A DNA stretch of 64,000 nucleotides from Gemmata palustris (GTDB lineage: Bacteria > Planctomycetota > Planctomycetia > Gemmatales > Gemmataceae), in the NCBI RefSeq assembly GCF_017939745.1, contig NZ_JAGKQQ010000001.1, forward strand, positions 5,456,001 to 5,520,000. Reading direction: 5' to 3'. A program made the position numbers and the translations under genes. Numbering within the stretch: the first letter of the stretch is position 1; every line of letters begins with the position of its first letter. Positions 7,578 to 19,543 of the stretch are shown piece after piece. The notes below the pieces were generated by a model. The model was not told the DNA's origin, did not search any database, and saw nothing but the letters and a program-made list of their open reading frames with translations.

Positions 7578-9008
7578 TCACGCGCTTTCGCGTTCGGCGA
7601 CCTCCGTCGCGATTGATTTCTCGCGTTCTACGAAGCGCACCTTCACCGTTGGCCCGGCTATGTGGTGGAGCAAGTGCTTCGGCAGGTGGCAGCGGATCAC
7701 CACTTCGTTCGCGTCGTCGCGGAATTCCTGGCGGTAGATTTCCGCGTGCGCGTTCAGGAACGCGAGCACCCGGCCGTTCCCGGAATCGGTGACGACCTCG
7801 GCTTCCGCGAAATCTTCCGCCAGTGCCTCCATCACCGCATCCTCCAGGCGCTCAATGCCCTCACCCGTTAGCCCGCTCACCGCGACCGCCCGCGGGTGGT
7901 GGGCTTCTAGCACCGTGAGCAGCGAACGGTCTGCGAGTTTGTCGATCTTATTCAACACCAGCAGTGTCGGTTTTTGGTCGCAGTCCAGTTCCTTCAGCAC
8001 CGCGGTCACCGCGCGAATGTGGTCCTCCGCTTGCGGGCTGCTCGCGTCAACGACGTGCAGCAGCAGTTTCGCGTGCCGCGCTTCGGAGAGCGTCGCCTTG
8101 AACGACGCGACCAAGTGGTGGGGCAGGTCGCGGATGAACCCGACCGTGTCGGAGAGCAGCACGCGGCCCCAATCGCGGATGTGCCACTGGCGCGTGCGCG
8201 TGTCGAGTGTGGAGAATAGTTGGTTCTTCACGTACACGCCCGCCTTCGTCAGCGTGTTCATCAACTGCGACTTGCCCGCGTTGGTATAACCCACGAGCGA
8301 AATGGTGTGCTCCGCCGAGCGGCTCTTCACCTCGCGCTCCTTGCGCGCGAGCACCTCGTTGAGCTTGTGTTTGAGGTCACGGATGCGGTGCTGCACGAGC
8401 CGGCGGTCGCTCTCGAGCTGCGTTTCGCCAGGGCCGCGTAGCCCGATCCCGCCACCCTTCTGACGCGACAAGTGGCTCCACATCTGCTTGAGCCGCGGGA
8501 GCGAGTATTCGAGTTGAGCGAGTTCGACCTGGAGCTTCGACTCGGCCGTGCGCGCCCGGCTCGCGAAGATGTCGAGGATCAGCTCACTGCGATCGAGTAC
8601 CTTCACGCCCAGCGCCTGCTCCAGGTTCCGCGCTTGACCGGGAAAGAGATCGTTGTCGAAAATGACCACGTCCGCGTCCGCGCCCTCGACGAGTTCGTGC
8701 AACTCACCGACTTTTCCGCTACCGAGATAGGTCGCGAGCTGCACGTCGTGGCGCTTCTGGGTAAGTTGGCCCACCACGGTCGCCCCGGCCGATTCTGCCA
8801 AGCCGCGAATCTCGTCGCACGGGTCGGCCTCGTTGGGCCACGGGCGCTCCGGCAGCGACACGCTGACCAGAACTGCCTTTTCGCTCGCGACCGAGAACTC
8901 TTCCCGTTGGGTGTCGAATGCCTTGCTGATGGTCACGTCCTCCGGCGCGGGATGCGCCGCACACATTGTAAGCGAAGCCGATTGTCCACAAAAAGGGCGC
9001 AATGTCAC
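7578..9008 (-). CDS. hflX: Ribosome-associated GTPase HflX
   Basis: HflX splits stalled 70S ribosomes under stress. The 476-aa frame shows the N-terminal HflX domain (about 45-200, with KVLDRSELILDIF and GGGIGLRGPGETQLE). The GTPase domain follows, with G1 GYTNAGKS (about 240-247), G3 DTVG (about 287-290) and G4 NKID (about 353-356). The frame is intact. The true start is unsure: the first ATG (9008) gives an N-terminus not typical of HflX, and ATG 8966 or a GTG behind GGAGG near 8930 are alternatives. A complete terminator separates it from the DUF11 gene. Confidence 0.93.
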   Translation of the reverse strand: MTLRPFCGQSASLTMCAAHPAPEDVTISKAFDTQREEFSVASEKAVLVSVSLPERPWPNEADPCDEIRGLAESAGATVVGQLTQKRHDVQLATYLGSGKVGELHELVEGADADVVIFDNDLFPGQARNLEQALGVKVLDRSELILDIFASRARTAESKLQVELAQLEYSLPRLKQMWSHLSRQKGGGIGLRGPGETQLESDRRLVQHRIRDLKHKLNEVLARKEREVKSRSAEHTISLVGYTNAGKSQLMNTLTKAGVYVKNQLFSTLDTRTRQWHIRDWGRVLLSDTVGFIRDLPHHLVASFKATLSEARHAKLLLHVVDASSPQAEDHIRAVTAVLKELDCDQKPTLLVLNKIDKLADRSLLTVLEAHHPRAVAVSGLTGEGIERLEDAVMEALAEDFAEAEVVTDSGNGRVLAFLNAHAEIYRQEFRDDANEVVIRCHLPKHLLHHIAGPTVKVRFVEREKSIATEVAERESA

Positions 9009-9103
9009 AAATCGAGGGTAGAGAGCCGGGGCATCGGCTACCTACTGTATTCGTTTCGTGCCTCTTGTGCTTTTGGGGGGCGGAGTGTTTGCCGCTGTCA
9101 ACG

Positions 9104-9144
9104 CCACGGCCCGGCCGGGACTAGACATCCCGACCGGGCCGTGG
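9104..9144. terminator. Terminator hairpin downstream of the VWA gene
   Basis: Arms 9104-9120 and 9128-9144 pair with one G-T wobble around a 7-base loop. On the minus strand the hairpin follows the VWA gene, which ends at 9198, and precedes hflX. On the plus strand it is followed by a short T-rich run. Confidence 0.7.
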
Positions 9145-9197
9145 GTTCACTTTTCCTCACCCGAACAGCGCTTCTCTGCTCGGGGTGAGTGAACGGA

Positions 9198-12100
9198 TTA
9201 TTTTTCTCCTCCGGGGAGGAGTGGTACGGTGGGGAGCGCGATGGCGCGCGTGCCGGCGGCGAACACGGGCGTGACGGAGACCCGGAACGACTTGCGGTCC
9301 GGGTTCAGCTGGTACGTGGCCCGGATGTCCGCGGCCCCCGACGAGATCCCGGCCCGCGCGTCTCGGCCGGGGCCGACACCAGGGGCGCCGCGACCCCGCC
9401 CGAGCTCGTCACCGGGGCCGAAAGTGCGCTCCCCGCGGTCCCGAACCCGCCACCCAGGCCCGATTGGCCCGAACCCGCCGGGTCCCGCGCAGGTCGCTCC
9501 CGGTGCCCACCTCCTCGGCCAGGGGCACCAGGGCCGCGAGCCCCCGGCCAGCTTCACCTCGACCCCGGCCCCCACGGGCACGTCCAACAGGTCCACGGAC
9601 TCCGCGCGGTCCCCTGGAACCGGGTCACCTTGAGACGCGCGCTCCCCCAGCGGGCGCCCGAACGCCTGCTTCACGGACACCGTGTACGCACCGGTGAACG
9701 CGCGCGCAGACGTGTACACCTCGGACCGGTTGTTCCCCGGCCCCCGAGCACGTCCCCTTGAGCACGCCCCCGCCCGTCGCGCGTGTGGGTCGCCGAGCAC
9801 ACCGACCCGGTGGGCTCGCCCACCACCAGGTCCAGGTCCGCGGTCCCCTGCCACAACAGCTCGATCACCAGGTCCCGCTGGGCGCTCGGCCAGCGCCTCG
9901 CGCAGGATCGCGGTGTCCTGGCCCGCGCCCCGGAGCCGGGCCTCGAGCTTGGGCAGGCGCTCGTGCCTGCGCGTGGTAATCGATCCCGTCGCTCGCGTTC
10001 CAGTCGCGCGGAGCAGCCCGTTCGCGGCCCACAGGACCGCGTCGCTCCGCACGTCCGTGGCGAACTCCGCGCGCCATCGCGTTGGCGCATGGGGCCGGGT
10101 CCTCGGGGCTGCACTCGCTCGCGCTTGCAGAACGCCATCGCCCGCGCGTGGTTCTTCAGGTCCGCCTCGGACTTCGCGGCCCGCAGGTACGCCTTGGCAC
10201 TGGCCGGGTCCAGGTCGATCGGGGACACCGAGGCGCGCTCGACCTCGGTCGGGCTCGCCCCGGCCGCCCGCAGGCCACGGCCAGGGCCTCGTGGGCCCAG
10301 TCCTCGGTCGCGAGCCCCTGCGCAGGTTCCCTTGAGCACCTCGGCCGCGTGCGCGTACTCGTGGAACTCCATGAGGAACTCGGCGCACGCCACGATCAGA
10401 CCCGGGTCCGTCACGGTCCGGTCGATCGCGTGGCTCCACATGGTGCGCGGGTCGGTCCCGAGCTTCGGGCGGTCCCCGACCGGGTCCACCTTCGGGTTCA
10501 CCAACTGCGGTTGCACCGCCGCGACCGCGTTCCCCGGGGCGGCATTATTGCCCCGGTCCGATCACCACGGCCCCGCCCCAGGGCGCCCCCCCACCCCGGC
10601 CCCTGGGCGTTGCCGTCGCCGCCCGACTCTTGAGCTTGATCGTGGCCGCCGAGTGGTACCGCGTGGTCCCGCACGATCAGGGCCCGGGCCGGGGGTAGTA
10701 CCCGAGCGAGTTCAGCAGCTCGGCGCGCACCGTCGGGACGTCGTCCTCGCCCATCCCGGGCATGGGCTGGGTGTTGGGGATGTTGGCCCACTCGCCCTTG
10801 GCCACGGTCTCGAAGATCAGCTTCATGAGGAGCTGGCTCTGGTCCCCGCCCTGGAGCCCGAACTGGCCCCCGAGGTTCCTGAACTGCCCGAGCTGGCCCC
10901 GGTGATCCCGGTGATCCCGCCCCGCTCCCCAGGTTCCCCTGGTTCCCGAGCTGCTGGCCCGCGCCCCGAACGGCCCCCCCGCCCCCATCACGTTGAGCGG
11001 GTTCCCGCCGGCCCCGCCCGCGACCCCGCCGAACGGGTTCCCGAACTGGCCCCGATGTTCTGCAGCCCGCCCCCGAACAGGCTCGCCTGACCGAAGATCG
11101 CCAGACTCTGGTTCTGGAAGCTCTGGTTCTGGAACAGCACCTGTTGGTTAACGGATTGTGGGATGGGGATCGCGAGGTCGGCGACCGGGAACACCTGGGT
11201 CACCTTCTCCTCGAGGCGCCGCTGGAACGTGGTGACCTCGATGTAGTCCGGGGCGCACGATGAACGTGGCGTTCATGGACAGGAGCACGATGTCCAGGAA
11301 GTTCCCGAGCTTGAGCCCGCGCAACTGGGTGGCCGCGATCTTGGGCTTCTCCTCCTGATCGTGGGCTGCTGCTCGGCCTTGAAGTACTCCTCCATGACCA
11401 CGAACGACACGCTGTACCGCTTGACAGCTCCGAGAGGGAGCTCGAACAGCGGGATCTCGTTGATGTTCTTGTCCCCGAGGTCCACGCTCACGTTCTCGAT
11501 CACGCTCTTGAGCTTCTTCTGGGTCTCGCTCGCGTTCGGGCCCAGGTTCGAGTTCAGGTACGCCTCGCGCCGGAGCCCGGTCAACTCGCGCCACACCGCG
11601 GCCGGGGGAAGTGCACCGGGGCTCGTCCGGGTACGGGATGTGCGACTTCTCGGTCTGCATCATGGCCTGCAGGAACCGGTCCTCGCGGATCCGCGTGAGC
11701 TCCTTCCACTCGCGCAACTGGGTCGCCTGCTGCCCGATGATGTAGCTCGCGGTCGCGGTCGGGGGCACGGCCAGGCCCTTGCTCGTCTTCTCCTGCACCA
11801 TGAGCTGGGCCTCCTGGTACGCCAACTCGTACCGCGCGTGCTGCATGAGCTGGCGGAACTGGTCGATCCGGTTCTTGTCGCTCGCCTGCGCGTCCGCGGC
11901 CCGGTCGAACTCGTTGAGGCGCTGCTTGGTCTTGGCCAGGGCCTGGCGCTCGGCGTCGGCCTGGCGCTTGATCTCGGCCCCTTCACGAACACCTCGCGCA
12001 TGACCCCCCGAGGTCCGCGACCAGCCGGGTCGGGCCTCGGCCCCGAGCCCGTCGTACCCGAGGATCTCGTCGCGCTGGCGCTTCAGGTCCTGGTACGCGC

Positions 12101-13669
12101 CCTCGGGGTCCGTGCGCAGCACCTGGCGCGCGCGCCGGACCGTCGCGTCCGCGAGCACCCGGTACCGCTGCTCCTCGATCTGGCGCCGGGCCGCGGCCTC
12201 CTTGAGCACGTCGCCCGCGGCCCCGGGCGCCTCCCGCCGCGCCTGGGGCACGGTGTCGCTCCCCTGGGCTCCTGCAGGACGTCCCGGATCGCCTCGTTCG
12301 GGGTGATCTGCTTGGCCCGCACCTTCTCGTTGACGCGATCGAAGAGTTGGGCCTTGGTCACCTTGCCGCGCATCCGGGCCACGAGCGCGGCCCCTGGGCC
12401 GCCTCCTTGCCGGTCGGGTCCACGTTAATGGCCGCGGCGTACAGCTTCTCGGCCTCGTCGAACCGGTCCACGCTCACGGCCCACGCGGCCTGGGTCAGGA
12501 ACTCGTCCCGGTACAGCTTCACCTGGGTGCTCGCCAGGGCCAACGCCCGGTCCGACTGCAACATGGCCGGCGCGTCCTTGTGGGGCGCGTTCTTCCACTG
12601 GGCCACCATCAGGTTCAGGAAGAAGTGCTCCACGCGCGGGGCCGGGAGCCCCTGGGACAGGGTCAGCACCACGGGCTTACCGTTGACGAGCCCGTTCACG
12701 GTCGCGGTCACCGCGCTCGCCCCGGGCCGGGCCAGTTTGCCCATCACGAGGGTCGCCCGGTCGCCCCGGAGCGGGGGCAACTTGGTCGGGTACGACTCGC
12801 CCACCTCGGGCCCGAACGCCCAGTCCACGGGCTTCACCACGGGCACGTCGAGGGCCCCCGTGAGCCGGGCCGCGAACGCCTTCTGGCCCGCGGGCTGGGC
12901 CAGGTCCTCCTGGACCCGGACCACGGCCCCGCCCGTGAGGGCCGCGAGCCCGTGCAGGTTCGGGGCGTCGAGCGCAGGCCCAGGGGCACGGCGAAGAACG
13001 ACACCCCGTCCCGGTCCATGCGGTTCCCCAGGGCCAGGCGCTGGGCCTCGGTGACGCTCGAACGCGCCTCCCGTCCCCAGGTACACCACCACCTGGTGCC
13101 GCCCGCGGTCCGGGGCCAGGGTCCTGAGCCCCTTCTCGAGGCCCCCTTGAGGTCCGTGGCCCCGGCCCCGTACTCGACCTCGGTCAGGGCCCGCGCGCGG
13201 CCTCGGCCACCCTCGGCGGGCGCGGGCACGAACCCTGGGTCAGGGCCCGGGTCGCGCCCGGGGTGCTCAGGGACCACACGCTCACCCGGTCCCCGGCCCC
13301 GAGGGCCGCGGCCAGCGCGGTGACCACCTGGCGCGCCTGCTGCAACGGGCGCCCGGCCTGGCTCGCGGACGTGTCCACCATCACCAGCACGTCGCGCGGG
13401 CGCGGGGCGGGGGGACACGACCGGCTGGATCTGCCACGCGAACAGGAGCTCCCCGTCGCGGCTGGTACGTGAGCACCGGGGTCCGGCCGAACGCGGTGGC
13501 GACCAGCTCGTCGGTGACCCGCCCCCGTCGGGGCGCCCCGGCCCGGGCACCCCGGCCGGACCCGACCGGCTCGTCCGCAGGTCCCCGAACACCGTGCTCC
13601 CCAGAGCCGCGAGGGTCGCGGTCACCCCAGCAGCACCGGCACCACACGCAACCGTTTCAGTAAGGTCAT
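9198..13669 (-). CDS. Long exported VWA-domain protein (many frameshifts)
   Basis: The reconstructed product is about 1,490 aa. It starts MTLLKRLRVVPVLL plus a hydrophobic stretch, which is an N-terminal anchor or signal. A VWA domain follows at about 13.4-13.0 kb: VMVDTSAS is the DxSxS metal site, then DRVSVWSLST. Next come an Ala/Val-rich domain, a helical, charged Gln/Arg/Lys-rich region (about 12.3-11.6 kb), Gln/Asn- and Gly-rich stretches, TPR-like helices, and a C-terminal beta domain with WQGTADLDLVVGEPTGSVCS. That last motif is one I associate with large planctomycete VWA proteins. No single frame spans it; more than ten shifts occur. The ATG at 13667-13669 has a GGAG upstream, and the stop is at 9198. 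Function is unknown; surface adhesion or scaffolding is inferred. Confidence 0.6.
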
Positions 13670-14171
13670 TGCCCGTCGCTCCTACAGGTGAGGGGTTCGG
13701 TGAAGCAGCCGGACGCCCCGGACAAGTACGAACTAAGCCCAATTTTACGCCACGCCTCAGCAGTTCCGCCATGCGAAAACGGCCGAAATCGTGCAACCCG
13801 TGAGGGTTGGGGCTGCGTACTGGTGGTAAAACTTGCGACCGCAAGGCACTGCCAATTGGGACAGTCTAGCCGGTGTAACGGGACTCCCACTGCGCCGTTG
13901 GTAACTTCGCTCGATCCCAGTGCCGAAAACGAAGTTAACGGCCGTTTCGCCCCTAAAACCGGCACCACCGGCCCGGGGATTTTGATTTGACTTGCCTGTT
14001 CCGCGGCCTAGGCTCCTTGAGGCCAGACAGAAGGATAATTCCGCCGGGACAGTGGGAGGGTTCAAGCTCTCGGTTCCAGGTTCCGGGCCGATCCCATCCG
14101 AAATACGATCCAAGTAACTCGTTCTGGTTTCACGACTTGGAACCGAGAACTCGGAACTCGGACTTAACACT
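13670..14171. other. Intergenic region between divergent genes
   Basis: About 500 bases separate the VWA gene from the coiled-coil gene. A weak sigma-70-like pair, TTGACT (13987-13992) and TAGGCT (14009-14014) with 16-base spacing, points toward the coiled-coil gene. An imperfect palindrome lies at about 14063-14155. I see nothing else supportable. Confidence 0.4.
14063..14155. repeat. Imperfect palindrome upstream of coiled-coil gene
   Basis: A CTCTCGGTTCCAGG block near 14067 is mirrored by CTTGGAACCGAGAACTC near 14136. The word usage resembles the palindrome at 5698-5790, which suggests a shared, decayed dispersed repeat. Confidence 0.4.
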
Positions 14172-15169
14172 ATGGCGAACCCGAACACGCCCAACGACCA
14201 ACAAGCATCCCTTTCGGCCGCCGAACTGCGCCGCCGATTGCTCGCTTCGACCCCGCCACCCATCGCCGCGATCTCGGCTACGACCGACCCGATCGCGGAA
14301 CTGGTCGAAGCCGAAGAAGATGATATTCCGACCTACCGACTGCACTGAACTGGGGCGGCGGTACCAACGACCTCCTCGCGATTGCGGATGCCGGGCAAGT
14401 CCGGATCGGTTCAAGTCCCCACCGCGCGCTCGGCCCCCTCACCCCACCCCGGAACCGCCCCGCAATCCGATCAGCAGGCGTACCGGTCCGGGCGGCTCTG
14501 GGAGCCGATTCAACGACCCGTCGAGCGCCATTGCCGGCGCACTGAACCAGCTCGCCGATCTGTCCCCGGCGCCCGGCCGATACGACGATGCCTCGATGAA
14601 CGAGACCCAGCGCCTGGGGAAAAAAAGCTGCGCACGCTCCTCGACGAAATGAAGCACCTGCTCCAAGAGGCGAGCAACAACGAACAGCAGCTCGTCTCGA
14701 AGGAGAAGGAGTTCGAGACAGTTGTGGCCGAGAAGGACGCACAGATCGACGAGCTGAGCGCGCAACTGGGCGCCATCGAAGAACAGATCGCGAAGGGCGA
14801 ACTGGCCCCCGCCGGCCCCGAAGACCCGGAACGAACTGGAAGAGTGGGGCGACGAGCTTGAGCGGGAAAGCGCCAAACTCACCCAGGACAAGAAGAAACT
14901 GGAAGACGAGCGCCGGCAGTTGCGTGAAGACGAAGAGGCACTCGAACAGCAGATGCGGCAAATGGAAGTGTCGATGGCCCGCGAGCGCGCGATGCTCGCC
15001 CGCCAGGAGACCGAACTGAGCGCCTGAGCGCGGAGATCCAGCACGAACTCGACATCCTGCAGCGCGGCGACGCCGGGTTGCGGGAGCAGATGTCGAAGTT
15101 CCGCGCCGGGCACAGGAAGTTCTGGTCAAGCCGGGCGGCAACGGTCCGCCGCCCAACAGCCGCCGTTGA
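14172..15169 (+). CDS. Coiled-coil hypothetical protein (frameshifted)
   Basis: The start MANPNTPNDQQASLSAAELRRRLL is followed by a polar linker. A long coiled coil (about 14.6-15.1 kb) then reads in pieces: LLDEMKHLLQEASNNEQQLV, EKDAQIDELSAQLGAIEEQI, KKLEDERRQLREDEEALEQQ, RERAMLARQETELSAEIQHE. A Gly/Pro/Asn tail (VLVKPGGNGPPPNSRR) ends at a TGA at 15167-15169. At least four single-base shifts interrupt the frame. There is no signal peptide or membrane segment, so it is probably a cytoplasmic filament-like or scaffold protein. The family is not recognised. Confidence 0.55.
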
Positions 15170-15237
15170 AACCCGCGACTACTGATACAAGGCCGGCGCC
15201 CGCCGGCGTTGTGCGGCCAACTCCATAAGAGTCGGCT

Positions 15238-16365
15238 TTACCCGTTCACGTTCCACCAATCTTCGGCGATCGCGAACGACATGGTCATACCCAGCCCGCC
15301 GGGCGACGCCGATCACGCAGCCCGGTTGCGGTTCGGCCGTTACGAAGTGCTTCTCCGGGTGCTTTGCGTAGATACCGTGCCAGCGCGCTGAGATCGTCCA
15401 ATCGGGCAGGTCGGCCATCGCCCGTAACTGCTTCAGGATGAGATCGTCGATCTCGACCTTGTCGAACAAGCTGATGTCGGCGTCGTACTCGTGCGAGTCG
15501 CCGATCACCACTTCACCGCGGTCGTTCTGCGACGCCATAACGTGGATGCCGTACTTCACGTAGTCCGGCATCGTTTCGGCGATCCGGCGCTTCAGTTTGG
15601 GGCGCGGAGCACATTTCAAACGCCCGATAGTGGCAGAGCGTCAACCCGCCGGCGAGGTGCGTGCCGATCCGCCAGCCGTTCGGTTGCGGGCGCGTCTTCA
15701 TCATCTGGAGCTTGCACCGGCGGATGCCGCTCGCCGCGAAGACGTCCGGGAAGAGCGTCTCGAAGTCCGCCCCGGAGCACACGAACACGCGGTCCCGCGC
15801 CACGAGTCACCGCTCGCCGTGGTGATGCGCGGCATGGTAACGCTGGTCACCGTTTCGCCGAGCCGGAACTGCACTCCGTGCGCGTCCGCCAGGAGCGCGG
15901 GAGCCGGGCGACGGCTTCCGGCGGGTTCACTGCCAGTTCCGTCGGGCTGTGCAGCCCCCCCGCAGACCGGCCGGGTTCGCGACGGGGAACCGGTTCAGCA
16001 CCTCGGCGCGAGAAAGGTACACGCACTTCACCCCGCGCGGCGGAGCGGTTTCCGCGAACTCGCGCAGCAGATCGTCTTCGTCGTCCTCGTGCGCGGTGCA
16101 GCGAGCCACACTCGGAAACCCACAACCCGGCTCGGGCCTTCAACTCCAGCCACGGGCGCGGCTGCGCGCGCGCTCGTAGGATTCCCCGGTAGCTGGCCGA
16201 TGGGCCACACCATGCCGAGTTGCACGGACGCGCCCTGCGGCCGGTTCGTGCGATCGAATACGACAACGGAATGCCCGCGCGCGCGGCTTCCCACGCGAAC
16301 GCGAGTCCCACGATGCCCCCGCCCACTACCGCAACGTTCGCTCGGCGCTCGGTACCCACGCTCAC
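15238..16365 (-). CDS. FAD-dependent oxidoreductase (TIGR03364/HpnW-like, frameshifted)
   Basis: This belongs to the DAO-type flavoprotein fold. The dinucleotide motif VAVVGGGIVGLAFAWEAARAG is at the N-terminus. The C-terminal half reads KTRPQPNGWRIGTHLAGGLTL, then YGIHVMASQNDRGEVVIGDS, ARWHGIYAKHPEKHF, and after a shift GMTMSFAIAEDWW before TAA at 15238. This pattern resembles the proposed phosphonate-linked oxidoreductase family TIGR03364. The substrate is not proven and no phn gene is adjacent. The GTG start at 16365 overlaps the regulator's stop (GTGA), so translation is probably coupled. Several one-base shifts are present. Confidence 0.7.
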
Positions 16366-17504
16366 CCCCGTCCGCGCGCAGAGCGGTCGCACGGACCGAG
16401 CTCGCGCACAATCAAGCGCCCCGGAACGACGACTTTCAACGGGCGGCGGTCCGGGTTGTTCTTCCGCTCCCGCATCAGGCGAATCGCTTGCTCCGCCAGC
16501 CCTCGGACGGGTACGCGTAGGTCGTAATTCCGATGGCGAACTGGTCACCCATCGGCAGGTCGTCGGACCCGACCACGGCCACCTCGTCGGGGACCCGGAT
16601 GCCGCGGTTGAGGAGCTCGAAAATGAGCCCCATTGCGGTATAGTCCTGGAAGCACACCACGCCGTCGAGGTTCAGATCCCGCACCTGGTCGGCGAGGTTG
16701 GCATACGCCTCGCGCGACGACAGGTCGTGGCCCTGGTAGAGCACGACCGGTTTCGACGCAATACCCAAGTCGGGGTCGACGGTCGCCGCGTGGAGCGCGT
16801 AGAGGTAGCCGGCGATTTTGTCGTTGTGGCTGCTAGTCGGGGACGCGACGACAATTGCGCGACGCGCGCCGGCGCCCCAGGTTGAGGAGGTGTCGCGTGA
16901 GGCGCGCGGCCCCGTCCACGTCGTCCACCGCAACGAGGTCGTGTGTCAGTTCGCGGCTGTAGCCGCGCAGGTTCCGTTCGACCAAAACGATCGGCATGCC
17001 CTCGGCGCGGCACGCACCGAGGAACCGCTCGTCCAGGTGCATCTCCTCGACACTGTAACGCGACGGGATGAAGAACACACCGCCGACACCCGCGTCCTTG
17101 GCCTTCCGGACGTTGACCCGGATCTCGCCCTCGGACATGCGCGCCGCGAGCGGGACTGCGTCGGACTCAATGTGCATCGGCTCCCGGCGCGAGACAGCTT
17201 CAAAACCGATCCGCGAGAGGGAGATCGTGGCCCGCTGCCACGGCCCGGGGTGAGCGCAGCACGAGCCCCACCGCTCGGCCGATGGGGCGCGACCCGCCGA
17301 CTCCCCGAGCGTTCGACGGTCTGAATCAGCCCCTTGTCGCGCAATATTTGCAACGCGCGTGAAGCAGTCACGACGCTTACCTGGTGCGTCTCCGCGATCC
17401 CGCGGACGCTGGGCATTCTCCCCGTCCCACCTCCCTGTGCGAATTTGCAACTCCAGTGCCGTAGCAACCTCGACATATTTGGGCAATCCGTTCGATGCGC
17501 TCAT
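16362..17504 (-). CDS. GntR-HTH/LacI-sensor transcription regulator (frameshifted)
   Basis: The N-terminus ([20 protein letters not shown], then [20 protein letters not shown] and [17 protein letters not shown]) is a GntR winged helix. The rest is a LacI/periplasmic-binding-like sensor ([94 protein letters not shown]). This is the AraR-like combination. ATG 17504 has GGAG 8 bases upstream. Its stop overlaps the start of the FAD oxidoreductase, which is thus its likely regulated partner. The ligand is unknown. At least three single-base shifts are present. Confidence 0.75.
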
Positions 17505-17656
17505 GGGCAATCTCCAGCGCTTGGCAGCGTATAGCACAGTATTACGGACTGCGCTACTAAACGCGAGCCGTCACTTCCGTGAAAATGGCACTGATGCCCC
17601 AGAATTTCTCCGTATGAACTGGGTGTCCGGCTCACGCGGTACGGATCGTTGCTTCC

Positions 17657-19543
17657 TCAATCTTTCTTGATTGTGAACTGGTCGAACAGCCGCCCCTCCT
17701 GGTCGAACGCTTTGAGGTTAAACGTGCCCAGATGAACGGTCGCGTAGCAGAAGTGGAAATCGGAGCGGAACTCTTGCTTGAAGAACGCCGGGGTCGGGGC
17801 GAAATTTTCGAGCCCGCCGCCGCCGCCGCCGCTGGTAACGTATACGATGCCGTTCTTCTGATCCACTTTGCCCTCGCGGATCGGCCAGGTGCGCTCGTAG
17901 ACATGGACGTGGCCGTTGAACACCAAATCGACCTTGTGCTTCTCGTACAGCGTGACGAAGTTCCCCGCACGTCGCCGTAAGTGCTCGACCCTTCCAGGTG
18001 TTGCCGTAGTCGTCGTCGTCCGAGCAGTACGCCGGGTGGTGGTGGTAACACACCTTCCACTTCGCGGTGGACGCGGCCAGCGCCTTCTCCAGCCACTTGT
18101 ACTGCTCACCGTCCGTTTTCAGGTTCCGCTTGGAGTTGGTGTCAAGCACGAAGAATTCCGCGTTGCCATACGTGTACGAGTAGTAGTATTCCGGCTTCGG
18201 GAGCGAGAAGTATTTGTAGTAGTGGGGTGGTCCTTTTCGTGGTTCCCGATGCACGGGAACACCGTGACCCGGCTGAACAGTTCGCTACACGGTTTGAACA
18301 GGTCGCCGGTCCACTGGGCCTTTGATGCGCCGTCGTCCACCACGTCGCCACAGTGGACGACGAAGTTCGGTCGGCGCTCCCACATCAACTTCGCGACCTT
18401 ACCGGTCACGACCGGGTTCCGCTGCGTGTCACCGATAACGGCGAAGCTGAAGGCATCGTTCGCCCCGGCGCGGTCATGAAGGTCAGTGGCTTGCCCTCGA
18501 GTTTGCGGCCCTGTTCGTCCTGGCACACGACGCGGTAGAAGTATTTCGTGTTCGGTTCGAGGCCCGTGAGGACGACCTCGCCCATCGTGTCGGACTTCTC
18601 GACCTTTACCAGTTGTTTCGGCGGGAACGTGGAGCCGTACTCGAGCACCGCGGAGCACGGCCCTTCCGTTTCCCACATGACAGTGATGCCGGTGCGCGTG
18701 ACGTATTGCAGGTACGGTTCGACCACGAACCGTGGCCCTTCGGGAATGACCGATGGCACGGCGGCGAGCGCCTTGTCCGCCTCGAAGTGTGCCGTCACTT
18801 GTTCTGTGGTGATCGCGTGCGGGCAGAGCAGCACTTCCTTAAGAGCGCCGTGGAGCGGGTAGTCCTCGTTGTCGTCCTTGTAAGCGCCCGATTACAAACG
18901 GTGCGACTTTCGAGTACAGGACCGGGCCGGACTGCTCGGCGCTCGTCGAATCCAACTGTCCGTTCACGAACAACTGCATTTGTTTACCGTCGTACACGGC
19001 CGCGACGTGGTGCCACTTCCCGCGCGCGAATTCGGTCTTCGACTCCAGGTAGGTCATCTTGCCGTCCCCGTCGTCGGCGCCCTTCGTCGACAGGCCGAAG
19101 AAGAATTTCTTTTTGTTCGTGCCAACAATGAAGCCGGTTTCGGCAGGACCGTTGTCTTGAAGCACCCCAGAATGCCGGTCCATTCGGTCGGCTCGTCCAC
19201 CCGCACCCACGCGACCACCGAGAGCGCCTCTTTCGGAAGGGGCGCGGTATCGGGCGTTGCGCGGGCCACGAGCATCACACCGTCGTCCGGGCCGGTAAGA
19301 TGGAGGTGCGGCCCCGCCGCACCCTCCGCCACGACCTTCGCGCACCGAGGAGGGTGCCCGGCAACTTGCCGGCCCGGTCTGCGACAGTTTTGCGGCCACT
19401 GCGTCGGCATCGAACACCCACGCCGATGCCTTCAGGTCCGGCTTCGGCGCCGCCGATGTTACTTCGTTTCGCAGGAACGCGACCGCGAGCACGGCGAGGA
19501 CGCACCCGCTGGCCCCGCCCACCTTCGCCCACGTTTTGGCCAC
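17657..19543 (-). CDS. Exported LamG-purple-acid-phosphatase-like protein (frameshifted)
   Basis: The N-terminus MAKTWAKVGGASGCVLAVLAV is a membrane anchor or signal. A LamG/concanavalin-like domain follows (LSVVAWVRVDEPTEWTGILG, KWHHVAAVYDGKQMQLFVNG). Next comes a fibronectin-like domain (PYLQYVTRTGITVMWETEGP, GLEPNTKYFYRVV). The metallophosphatase domain has the metal motifs GDTQ, GDVVDDG, GNHE, HHHPAY and GHVHVYERTW. The stop is at 17657. The order, N-terminal domain plus metallophosphatase, matches purple acid phosphatases, which hydrolyse phosphate esters outside the cytoplasm. A carbohydrate-binding role for LamG is an inference. About five one-base shifts interrupt the frame. Confidence 0.75.

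Noticed and set aside
9783-11090. A 435-codon plus-strand frame within the VWA region
   Set aside because: It is Arg/Pro/Gly-rich with no domain. The minus strand carries the readable VWA protein in pieces.
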